From JAUVUV01 sp964548275 (GTDB lineage: Bacteria > Gemmatimonadota > Glassbacteria > GWA2-58-10): 45,624 nt of DNA. Below the pieces are notes generated by a model. The model saw nothing but the letters and a program-made list of their open reading frames with translations, was not told where the DNA came from and made no database searches. The position numbers and the translations under genes are program-made. This document shows positions 27,501-34,393 of the stretch, piece by piece (within the stretch, counting starts at the first letter, position 1; each line of letters begins with the position of its first letter). The stretch is from assembly GCA_964548275.1 (NCBI GenBank), contig CAZJQI010000036.1:1-45624 (forward strand). Direction: 5' to 3'.

Positions 27501-28122
27501 TGAGGGTACACCCCTGGCTAATGATATAATCTTTCAAGTTCACAACGGCTCTAACAGCGCCCTGATTACCTTACCAGCAGGCACCTCGGATAAAACCGAT
27601 ATATTGAGCATTATCTCCGACAGGCTGGCAAGAGCGGGCGTTGACGATATCGAGGTGTCTTTTGATGCCAGAGACCATCTGGTGTTCGAAAATGAAACGA
27701 CCAGCGGAAGGGCGTTCATCCGGATTCTGGATGCCACCGAACAGTCTGAGACAGACCGGCTTTCCTCGCGGCTCGGTATTGCCGGCGGATCGTTTCTTGG
27801 CCAGGAAGCCGAAAGCCGGGCCGGTGTTGCGGAAAAACTCAGCCTGCAACTTCGAGAGGCCACCGGCGTGTCAGGATATATCAGCCAGAGAGTCTCTTTC
27901 GGTGGAATTTACGGCCAGGGAACGATATTCGACGAGATAGTGCAGGTTCAGGATCAGATCCTCCGGATAGAGGAAAGGATCGCGCAGAGGGAGGAACGTT
28001 TACGCCGGAAGTTTGTCAATATGGAACAGGTCATCGCCAGGCTCCAGGAACAGCAAAATACCCTTAATCAATTCTTCCAGATTGTATCCGCGACTCAAAC
28101 TGCTTTTAGCAGTAACGAGTAG
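24556..28122 (+). CDS. fliD: Giant flagellar cap protein FliD
   Basis: A 1188-residue hook-associated protein 2, against roughly 450-700 residues in most species. ATG 24556 has GAGGGA upstream. The N-terminal domain (residues about 5-110: FTGLATGIDTDAVIQSLL and a coiled coil) is the FliD_N filament-binding part. Residues 120-770 form several beta-rich flagellin-IN-like modules with recurring ITxAELIxxIN-type segments. FliD_C-like sequence starts near 772 (VDNILYSRNTNTIDDITPGV) and is itself split by a further module at about 970-1100. The end is a heptad-rich coiled coil (IEERIAQREERLRRKF). It caps the filament and helps flagellin polymerise; the extra modules would project outward as adhesin-like domains. 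Confidence 0.9.
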   Translation: MTAPISFTGLATGIDTDAVIQSLLDVQRRPIKRLQGKSEVLALQRETLRDVNNQLLNLQNEALTLRLESTFSSRTASSSDESKLQATATFSAVKTNHRVNITQLAQEAIVNSHRYLSQARVLGTNTVGINVLGGTSRTNAPGAGRIKGGVVLEPTDTLGSLGLAGDFTLRIDPDGDGSHSAVEITGLDASTTISQLIEKITGQVDSVKAHLVYDEALVGKALQLSSDFVGIDISTSGAVAEAVFGIDPGATVNSGSPAGIGSARAYAAVNPEDLALGTYTILSTDGKAGRITGTVDLAAAAGGGNILELTLDDLGVKEFDDFEIDPDASGATGNVAVRKEDGTNLIATDTIGELIEAINRSVPDVTAQLVEGSGGETYIQITANEGGRDITVSQLGSTNGILKKVLGAGGDTLTSSNATSDSGDFTLIQTFYRRGNITAESQRVVSGTKENYRTNGVADLIHGVTIVGAPVGDVFTPGAARLQVNSSSSMAIESNTRTQMFGLGGITDSSYATGLALDADSSGLNKAIKDLNAAGAFALESGAGITAGTFRVGDTTLSITQDEIDNGITLAGVLARINSAGEGVVVTYEAGTDRFVATASNYGPEETTSFANYTGAAGTSNVLKVLGLTNAPTGVLTSIGTSAGRIDEEAELIQAGFSIKPTSGTFSINGIAIEVDVAADSLYDIIERINSSAAGVTASLDSVSNQISLVQNVDEDTTADYIRIGSNSDTSNLLKVLRITAGANGDGSIANMESAKSQTTVGSQRQTAKLMVDNILYSRNTNTIDDITPGVTYELLGVSESPVTVTVSGDTDRAVESIARFVTEHNKTIKMLNPERLNASERKFLEPITDEERATLTFDELLKHLDKFETYNKNETIRRDSHLQLLQGQLRNSIFTQVDIAGSNLTSIANLGISSGEPGSPLTDNYEGVLVADSVEYDEILETLQNNQRLIDALNNDDHAVFKLFSQAALSNVKVTGTSAFDEGTPLANDIIFQVHNGSNSALITLPAGTSDKTDILSIISDRLARAGVDDIEVSFDARDHLVFENETTSGRAFIRILDATEQSETDRLSSRLGIAGGSFLGQEAESRAGVAEKLSLQLREATGVSGYISQRVSFGGIYGQGTIFDEIVQVQDQILRIEERIAQREERLRRKFVNMEQVIARLQEQQNTLNQFFQIVSATQTAFSSNE

Positions 28123-28198
28123 CAAGTGGATGGCCGCCTAATTCACCTCAAGCGGCAGTTAAAGTAATAAATATTCACCGGGGGGAGCAGATCAGACA

Positions 28199-28804
28199 AT
28201 GAAACTTACACTTGACGGAAAACAGATCAGCACGGTCGAATTCGGCGAGGGCACTCTGTCCGAGTTGATCCGAAATCTCGAGCAGAAACTCTCTCCGGAG
28301 AGAGTTATTATCTCAATGACCCTTGATGGACAAGCCCTCGATCAGATCGGCGAAGCGGTAAAGGCCGGTGTGCCTGTGGACGAACTGGACAGTCTTGAGG
28401 TAAACACCCAGGAGGTAGCCAGTCTCGCTCACAGCACCCTGAATTCTCTTTTGGATTACCTTCCCCGGCTGATCCGCGGGGTGGACGAATGTGTCGAGAT
28501 GCTAAACGGGGCGGATGAAAAGGGTGGCCATCTGGGCCTTAGCGCCCTTATCGACGGGCTCCAGCTAGTCTCTTCGGCCTGGAGGGGGATCGCCATGTTT
28601 GTCAATATCAAGGGCCGCGAACCCGGGGAAGTGATGCCGGACATGCAGGAATTCTCAGATGTGCTTGGTTATATAGTTCAGGCGCAGGAAAACGACGACA
28701 CTGTTCAGTTATGCGACTTGCTGGAATTTAAGCTGAAACCAGTTCTCGAGTCATGGCTGGAACATGCAAACGAACTGACCACAGCCCTTGACATATCAGC
28801 CTGA
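28199..28804 (+). CDS. Unknown protein between FliD and Maf
   Basis: A 201-residue soluble protein that I do not recognise. The first 50 residues (MKLTLDGKQISTVEFGEGTL) look like a small beta-grasp-like domain; the rest is helical with acidic bias. It has no signal or membrane segment. A GGAG lies 11 bases before ATG 28199. The next gene starts 21 bases after its end. Position between the filament cap and the putative flagellin glycosyltransferase suggests a flagellar accessory role, for example an export chaperone of the FliT kind, but there is no motif for that. Confidence 0.6.
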   Translation: MKLTLDGKQISTVEFGEGTLSELIRNLEQKLSPERVIISMTLDGQALDQIGEAVKAGVPVDELDSLEVNTQEVASLAHSTLNSLLDYLPRLIRGVDECVEMLNGADEKGGHLGLSALIDGLQLVSSAWRGIAMFVNIKGREPGEVMPDMQEFSDVLGYIVQAQENDDTVQLCDLLEFKLKPVLESWLEHANELTTALDISA

Positions 28805-28825
28805 TCCAGGGATTAAGCACAAAAG

Positions 28826-30739
28826 ATGAATTATTTCAGCTTGAACATGCAATCTCTCGCTCGTTTCAACCCGGACCTTGCCAGTCGGCTGAACTCTGTG
28901 GCGCCGGCTGCGGCCGATATTATCCAGACCGGAGCCGGGGTTCCTTCGATACGCATTCAGAATGCGGGCGGTCGGCCCTTTACCCTTCACAGCACGGTAA
29001 ACCCGCTGCGTGAGGCAGAGCGCCTGGTTGAGTCGCAGTACAAAGAGAACAGCAACTCCTGCATAGTGTATGGTTTCGGCCTGGGCTACCACGTGGACTT
29101 TCTGCTTGAAAAACTTCCCAAAAATTCATCCGTACTTATAGTTGAACCGCAGATTTCCATCTTCAAGCTTGTCCTGGCGCTGCGGGATTTAAAACACCTG
29201 CTGGACAACCCGAACGTTTTCTGGGCCGTGGGGGAAAAAGAACACGAGGTTCCGGCCCATTTCGGCCAGATATTCCGGGTCGTCGCCCTGGAGGGAGTCA
29301 CAATAATCGCCCACCATCCCTCGGTCAGGCTCTGCGGGGAATATTTCAACCTGATCGATGAACTCTGCCGCAAGTGGATTATTGCGGTGGGCGGCAATTT
29401 CCTGACCAATGTCTCCGCAGTGAGGACTTACCTGACCAACACTCTGGCCAATATTCTTGCAATTGTTGATAATCCTCCGATCAAGCGGCTGTTCGGCCGT
29501 TTCCGTCACGTCCCTGGGATTGTCATTTCCGCTGGTCCTTCACTGGATAAAAACATCGGCATACTGCGGGTGCTGGAAAAGCATGCGGTGCTTATCTGCG
29601 TGGATACCGCTCTCGGACCCCTTCACCGCTCGGGTGTAAGGCCGCACCTGGTACTTGCCGGCGACCCCGGCGAAGCTAATTTCAGGCATCTCCAGGGCCT
29701 GGGTGAAACCGGTGCAGCGCTGGTCGCAGAACCGATGACCCATCCAAGGATCGTGTCCGAATTTGTCGGAGATAAATTTATCATGAGCTTTGATGAAGTG
29801 CTGATGAAAAAACTTGCCGAACTTGTCGGTGATTTCGGCATTATCAAGGCCTGGGGATCGATCTCTACCGGCGCTTTCGACCTGGTGCGTCGACTGGGGT
29901 GCGACCCGATAGTTTTTGTGGGCCAGGACCTTGCTTTCAGCGGCGGCCGATATTATGCCCACGGCACCTGCCAGGAGGAGCGCTGGCTGCGCGAACTGGA
30001 CCACTCCCGCACCCTTGACGATGTTCACCAGTGGCGCATGTCCAAAGAGAACGATCTTGATGCCACTGATATTTTCGGCCGGCCTGTGCGTACCTCGAAA
30101 GCCCTTGAGGCCTACCGCCATTATTTCGAACGAGAAATAGCCTCAACCCAGGCCAGGGTGTTCAACGCCACTGAGGGCGGCGTGGGATTCACCGGAGTGA
30201 AGAACCTGCCCCTGGAGGAAGTACTCTGGCGTTTCGCCCGCAGAGAACGGCCAATCCGATCGATAATCCGAAACGCCCGCTCCAGCAGGAACGAGCAGGA
30301 AATCACCCGGCTGTCTAACTACCTCCAAACCACCGGAACTGAGCTGGAAAGCGTGTGTAAACTCTGCAACGAGGGATTCGAGGCTGCCCGCAGGATACAT
30401 CAGCAAGAAAGCACCGGCCGAGAGGAAGATCACCGGAAAGTCGAAGAGATATATGAGAAAATCTACAACCGCCAGGAAGTTCTCAAGATGCTGGAAAACG
30501 CAAATCAAGGGGGGCTGCTCACTTTCCAGCGTGGAGCGGAAAGACTCAAAGGCCGAGAAATGGACGATCAACTGATTGAACAGGCAGCTCATCTTTACGG
30601 GGGGTTTTTTATCAGTTTCTACCAGACAGCCGCCCTGTTGAAAAAACGTTTCCAGCAAGCGGTAGTGGACCTCGGCTGTAAGCTGGCGGCCGTACATCCG
30701 GATGATGAGGAAACAGCAAAAATACCCCAGGCAAGTTGA
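28826..30739 (+). CDS. Maf/DUF115 putative flagellin glycosyltransferase
   Basis: A 637-residue cytoplasmic protein of the DUF115 (MptE-like) family, as in motility accessory factors (Maf) that transfer nonulosonic acids onto flagellin. Typical segments are YGFGLGYHVDFLL (near residue 85), IVISAGPSLDKNI (about 230), LVLAGDPGE and FVGQDLAFSGGRYYA (about 370), the last two being the nucleotide/sugar-binding core. The C-terminal 150 residues are helical. It lies between fliD and fliS, with NeuB and SpsG-like genes downstream, which is the setting of known Maf genes. Confidence 0.85.
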   Translation: MNYFSLNMQSLARFNPDLASRLNSVAPAAADIIQTGAGVPSIRIQNAGGRPFTLHSTVNPLREAERLVESQYKENSNSCIVYGFGLGYHVDFLLEKLPKNSSVLIVEPQISIFKLVLALRDLKHLLDNPNVFWAVGEKEHEVPAHFGQIFRVVALEGVTIIAHHPSVRLCGEYFNLIDELCRKWIIAVGGNFLTNVSAVRTYLTNTLANILAIVDNPPIKRLFGRFRHVPGIVISAGPSLDKNIGILRVLEKHAVLICVDTALGPLHRSGVRPHLVLAGDPGEANFRHLQGLGETGAALVAEPMTHPRIVSEFVGDKFIMSFDEVLMKKLAELVGDFGIIKAWGSISTGAFDLVRRLGCDPIVFVGQDLAFSGGRYYAHGTCQEERWLRELDHSRTLDDVHQWRMSKENDLDATDIFGRPVRTSKALEAYRHYFEREIASTQARVFNATEGGVGFTGVKNLPLEEVLWRFARRERPIRSIIRNARSSRNEQEITRLSNYLQTTGTELESVCKLCNEGFEAARRIHQQESTGREEDHRKVEEIYEKIYNRQEVLKMLENANQGGLLTFQRGAERLKGREMDDQLIEQAAHLYGGFFISFYQTAALLKKRFQQAVVDLGCKLAAVHPDDEETAKIPQAS

Positions 30740-30768
30740 ACATTCTCGGCAACAGGGCTCAACTTTTT
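30733..30768 (+). terminator. Weak hairpin/T-run after the maf-like gene
   Basis: AAGTTGA (30733-30739) pairs with TCAACTT (30759-30765) across a 19-base loop, with five Ts at 30764-30768. It overlaps the stop codon of the preceding gene. The large loop makes it weak; readthrough into fliS is probable. Confidence 0.3.
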
Positions 30769-30786
30769 GCCCATTCTGTCCGATAA
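30759..30786 (+). promoter_or_regulatory. Candidate sigma-28 promoter of fliS
   Basis: TCAA (30759-30762), 16 bases, then TCCGATAA (30779-30786), seven of eight matching GCCGATAA. The 16-base spacing equals that of the candidate at 24214-24241. It lies about 60 bases before fliS, where a class 3 flagellar promoter would be expected. Confidence 0.5.
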
Positions 30787-30843
30787 ATCTATCGAGTGCC
30801 TGAAAAATCTTCTCAGGCCATTGATCAGGAGTTGTGAGTTTCA

Positions 30844-31305
30844 ATGCAAAAGAATCTCGGCGTAAAAGACTACCAGTCGATGCAGATCCTCAGTGCAAAG
30901 CCTGAGAAGCTGATTCTCATGCTTTACGACGGCGCGATCCGCTTTATTCAACAGGGAATTAAAGCAATCGAAAAAAATAACATTGAGGTGTCACACAATA
31001 ACTTGGTGAGATCACAGGATATTATGGTTGAACTGATGGCATCGCTGAATTTCGAAAAAGGCGGGGAGCTGGCAGCCAACCTTTTCCGGATATATGAATT
31101 CATGCACTACACCCTGGTTCAGGCCAATGTGAAAAAGGAGACCGAGCCGTTAATAAGAATCAGCGACCAGTTGAAAAGACTCAGAGAAAGTTGGGCCCAG
31201 GCATTGAAGAAAGAGGAGATCGAAAAAGCTAATGGAGTTACTGGCCAGGATGAAGACCCTGATAGCAAGCCTAAGAGTGCTAAAAATATCAAACTCACAG
31301 GTTGA
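30844..31305 (+). CDS. fliS: Flagellin export chaperone FliS
   Basis: A 153-residue, all-helical cytoplasmic protein. The family core is clear: YQSMQILSAKPEKLILMLYDGAIRFI, followed by LMASLNFEKGGELAANLFRIY and YMxxxLxxAN as FMHYTLVQANVKKE. FliS binds the disordered C-terminus of flagellin and keeps it unpolymerised before export. The last 30 residues are lysine-rich and poorly conserved. It normally follows fliD directly; here the unknown gene and maf lie between. No flagellin gene is in the window. Confidence 0.92.
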   Translation: MQKNLGVKDYQSMQILSAKPEKLILMLYDGAIRFIQQGIKAIEKNNIEVSHNNLVRSQDIMVELMASLNFEKGGELAANLFRIYEFMHYTLVQANVKKETEPLIRISDQLKRLRESWAQALKKEEIEKANGVTGQDEDPDSKPKSAKNIKLTG

Positions 31306-31338
31306 AAAACAATAAATCCATTTTTTACGAATCGAGTA

Positions 31339-31355
31339 TTCATTCAGTGAGTGAA
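31339..31355 (+). promoter_or_regulatory. Palindrome over the ribosome site of the regulator gene
   Basis: TTCATTCA, one base, TGAGTGAA forms a nearly perfect inverted repeat ending two bases before ATG 31358. Such a place suits binding by the winged-helix regulator encoded right after it, which would repress its own operon. Confidence 0.35.
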
Positions 31356-31357
31356 GG

Positions 31358-31987
31358 ATGATTGGCGAATTCGATCTTCTTCTTCCCAGCCGGCTTATCC
31401 GGGAGCTGGTTCTAATGGTCGAGATCAAGCGTAACCCGGCGATCAGCCAGAGCAGGCTGGCGGACAAGGCGGGCCTGGTACCCTCGATGGTCAATAACTA
31501 CATCCGCAGGATGTCAGAACAGGGCCTGCTTCACAAAGAAGGCGCCAGCCGCCGCCGGACGACCTACCACCTCACACAGCAGGGACAATTACGATGCGCG
31601 GAACTGATGCGCCGCTACAGCATCGAAACAGTGCGCCTTTACAAGTACGCCAAGGGGGAGTTCCGCCGCCGCCTGGCCGAGCGGTTCAGGTCCTTGCAGG
31701 GAATGAGAATAGTTATTTACGGAGCTGCCGAAACCGGCGAACTGGTTTACCAGGTTTGCCTCGAAATGGGCTGCAAGGTGGTGGGAGTGGTTGACAGCAA
31801 TCCGGCCATGCAGGACCGTAAAATGTTCGACTGCCGGGTGGCAAGTCCCCTGGAGATCGATTCCATGAACGCCGATGTCGTGCTGATCTCTTCACTCGGC
31901 CATGCTGAGGAAATCGAAAACTGCCTTCAGCCTTTAAGCGAACGCGGAGTGAAGATTCATTCCGTAGGCGACAGGATAACAGTTTAA
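31358..31987 (+). CDS. Winged-helix regulator fused to a Rossmann-type sensor domain
   Basis: A 209-residue cytoplasmic protein. Residues 10-80 are a MarR-like winged helix (NPAISQSRLADKAGLVPSMV, then the recognition helix and a basic wing). Residues about 110-205 begin IVIYGAAETGELVYQ and continue CKVVGVVDSNP, the nucleotide-binding start of PglD-N/CoA-binding-like Rossmann domains found in sugar-modifying proteins. The HTH part resembles MarR-type regulators of exopolysaccharide loci. The combination suggests a regulator that senses a nucleotide sugar or cofactor and controls the downstream sugar genes; that is inference. AAGG lies directly before the ATG. Confidence 0.7.
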   Translation: MIGEFDLLLPSRLIRELVLMVEIKRNPAISQSRLADKAGLVPSMVNNYIRRMSEQGLLHKEGASRRRTTYHLTQQGQLRCAELMRRYSIETVRLYKYAKGEFRRRLAERFRSLQGMRIVIYGAAETGELVYQVCLEMGCKVVGVVDSNPAMQDRKMFDCRVASPLEIDSMNADVVLISSLGHAEEIENCLQPLSERGVKIHSVGDRITV

Positions 31988-31996
31988 GAGCAGATA

Positions 31997-34393
31997 ATGG
32001 GGAAAAATAAAAAAAAGAAGGGGAAATCGCGGCCCAGCCAGACCAGGGCTACTGCCTGGGAACTTAACCTTCCCGAGGCGAGTGACCCTGAAAGCCTGAT
32101 CATCTGGTGGAGAGCCAGACTTACCGGTGGGTTCAGCCCTCTGGGTGCGGAAGAAAACCTGGCGCAATGCAGCAGGTACGTTTCGAGCCCCGAACAGAAA
32201 AATGCCCTCGAGGCCCTTCACCGGCTAATTTTCACACCTCTCGGTGCTCCTCATCCTCTCGTGGACTCACCTGCTGTACCTTTAGCGGCACTGGTGGATG
32301 AGGCCGGGGGAAGGATCTTTGTCTCCGGAGCCGACGGCAGTGGTCTGGTCTGCCTGGAAACCGATTCAGGCCGGAAAATCTGGCATGCAAACAGCCAGTT
32401 CTTCCGCAGGATTACCGGAATGGCTCTCTCCGGCACGACACTATTTGTCTGCGACAGGTGGGCCAGACATCTGACAGCGCTCTCCGCTGAGGATGGCAGC
32501 GAAATCTGGTCCACCCAGGAGGCCGCCTATGGTGAAAAGCTCGCTGAACCGTCGGATATGGCCTTGATCGAGAAAGGTTCCAAGAGTGAAATCTGGGTCT
32601 GCGACAGGGAAAAACACAGGATTTTCAGCTACAGCCCGGATGGAACTCCTCTGGGCCGGATCGGGCGGCGGGGCATGCTGGCCGAAGAGATAATCAAACG
32701 TTTCACCAAACCGGCAAGCGAGCCGGACTTGATCCATTTCGAATTCCCTCAGTCCTTATCCGTTGAAACCGACATCAACGGCGAATCAACGGTTTTTGTC
32801 TGGGATTCCTGGAACCGAAAGGTTCTCTGCCTTGACACAGAAGCAAAGCTGAAAAGGCAGGTTCTGCTCGACAGGATAAAAAACAGTAATCGCCGGTTCG
32901 CCGGCCAGGTGAAAGTTCTCTCCGGGCCACACGGCCCTCTTATTCTGGAGATCGACGATTGCCGCACAGCACTGATTGTCTGGGGACCGGAGGGAGATCT
33001 GCTGCTCAATCTCGAACTGAAAGATGCTCTTTTCGGCCCGAGCAAAAAATGCGAACTGCTCAGGCTGGCCTCGACAGTGAAAGGCGGCAAGTCAGATTAC
33101 CTGGTGACAAGCGGAGGCAAGCTTTTTGAGCTGGGGAAAGGTTTGCTGAACATACGGGAGCTGCTGGACAGCCTGGCTGCCCTTCGCCCGGATGACTCCG
33201 CCCTGGCCCTTGCCCGCTATGAAATTCTCGGCGGTTACTGCCAGGATTTTCTGGCACTTACCCGTGAATGGGAGGAGTTTAGAGAAGGTATCCCCCCCTA
33301 TCGTTTCACCAAGGAGCTATTAATCGAGGAAGACGCATTAAACGGACGTCTGGAAAGGCTTGTCGCCAGGCTTGATCGACTTTCAGAGAACCTGGCCCGT
33401 ATGGGCACAGACAAATCGGCACGAGAGCTTTCCCAAGCCGTTGGCCAAAGGCTCACGGAATTAAGGCGAAAAACCATGGAAAAGCTGACAGGCTTTACCG
33501 AGTTGAACCCGAAAGAAGAAAACTCCTGGATCGAGGCATTGACCGACCTTGACATGACGCTGTTTAAGACATACGGGAAAAACAACTGGGAGGAAATCAA
33601 GCTTGATAACATCCTGGAAAGAATCAGGGATTACCCGGATGATATCCGCCGTACCGGCTGGGAATTCCGGACATTGAACCGGCTGTGCTTGCCCAGGCTA
33701 TCTTCCGGTGAGAACGAGGCGAATGTCCTCAGGCTTGCCCGGATGGCGGAAAAGCTTCTGTCCAAACGCCGTGATATCCTTAACAAACTCGGACTGGATT
33801 TGACTTTCAAGGGGGAACCTCAGCGGATTATCCGCGACGATATAAAAATTCTCCACCGCAGCATTCTGAATCTGAGAGCTGTCGAACAGGTTGCCGGCTG
33901 CCTGGCCCGGGAAATCTCCCAGTGGCTGGAGAAGAATGCCGATTGCTCGAGTGAAGAACTTCCTGCCCTGCTTTTGGGATGCAGCAAGGCAGCCGGCGCA
34001 CTTCCTCCGTGGGATGAACTATACAGAAAGCTGGCTAAGACACGAGCCCCTGTTCATGGTGGGACCGATTTCAAAATGGCGGGGTGCGAAAGCGAAAAAT
34101 CAGGCCGGAACTGGCTCGAGGAGTTGGAATCGCTGGTTGAGAACATGGAAGCGTATCTCAAAAAAGTGGCCGAAACCTCGAACCTGAGCAGTCATTTCGG
34201 CAAGGTGGTCAACCGCCAGAAAGAAATTTTCGCGGTCAAAGCCTCGGTCCTGGCCAATTACCTTCCGAAAAATGGCAGGCAAGCAACCCGCGCCGCTGAT
34301 CTTCTCGAAAGGGCAAGCAGGATTGCCGGGGAGGCCTGGCGGAATGTGGAAAATTTAAGGATCTCCTCTGAAAAAGGGGTAGTGAGGGCATGA
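31997..34393 (+). CDS. Large cytoplasmic beta-propeller plus helical protein
   Basis: A 798-residue protein with no recognised family name. It starts with a lysine-rich tail (MGKNKKKKGKSR), so it is not exported. Residues about 90-385 contain at least five propeller-like blades of NHL/PQQ type (GRIFVSGADGSGLVCLETDS, TLFVCDRWARHLTALSAEDG, EIWVCDREKHRIFSYSPDG, TVFVWDSWNRKVLCLD). From about 385 to the end it is helical with coiled-coil stretches (LERLVARLDRLSENLARMG). It starts 9 bases after the regulator and overlaps the next gene by four bases, so it is part of the operon. A scaffold for the glycosylation enzymes or flagellar assembly is conceivable. Confidence 0.65.
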   Translation: MGKNKKKKGKSRPSQTRATAWELNLPEASDPESLIIWWRARLTGGFSPLGAEENLAQCSRYVSSPEQKNALEALHRLIFTPLGAPHPLVDSPAVPLAALVDEAGGRIFVSGADGSGLVCLETDSGRKIWHANSQFFRRITGMALSGTTLFVCDRWARHLTALSAEDGSEIWSTQEAAYGEKLAEPSDMALIEKGSKSEIWVCDREKHRIFSYSPDGTPLGRIGRRGMLAEEIIKRFTKPASEPDLIHFEFPQSLSVETDINGESTVFVWDSWNRKVLCLDTEAKLKRQVLLDRIKNSNRRFAGQVKVLSGPHGPLILEIDDCRTALIVWGPEGDLLLNLELKDALFGPSKKCELLRLASTVKGGKSDYLVTSGGKLFELGKGLLNIRELLDSLAALRPDDSALALARYEILGGYCQDFLALTREWEEFREGIPPYRFTKELLIEEDALNGRLERLVARLDRLSENLARMGTDKSARELSQAVGQRLTELRRKTMEKLTGFTELNPKEENSWIEALTDLDMTLFKTYGKNNWEEIKLDNILERIRDYPDDIRRTGWEFRTLNRLCLPRLSSGENEANVLRLARMAEKLLSKRRDILNKLGLDLTFKGEPQRIIRDDIKILHRSILNLRAVEQVAGCLAREISQWLEKNADCSSEELPALLLGCSKAAGALPPWDELYRKLAKTRAPVHGGTDFKMAGCESEKSGRNWLEELESLVENMEAYLKKVAETSNLSSHFGKVVNRQKEIFAVKASVLANYLPKNGRQATRAADLLERASRIAGEAWRNVENLRISSEKGVVRA

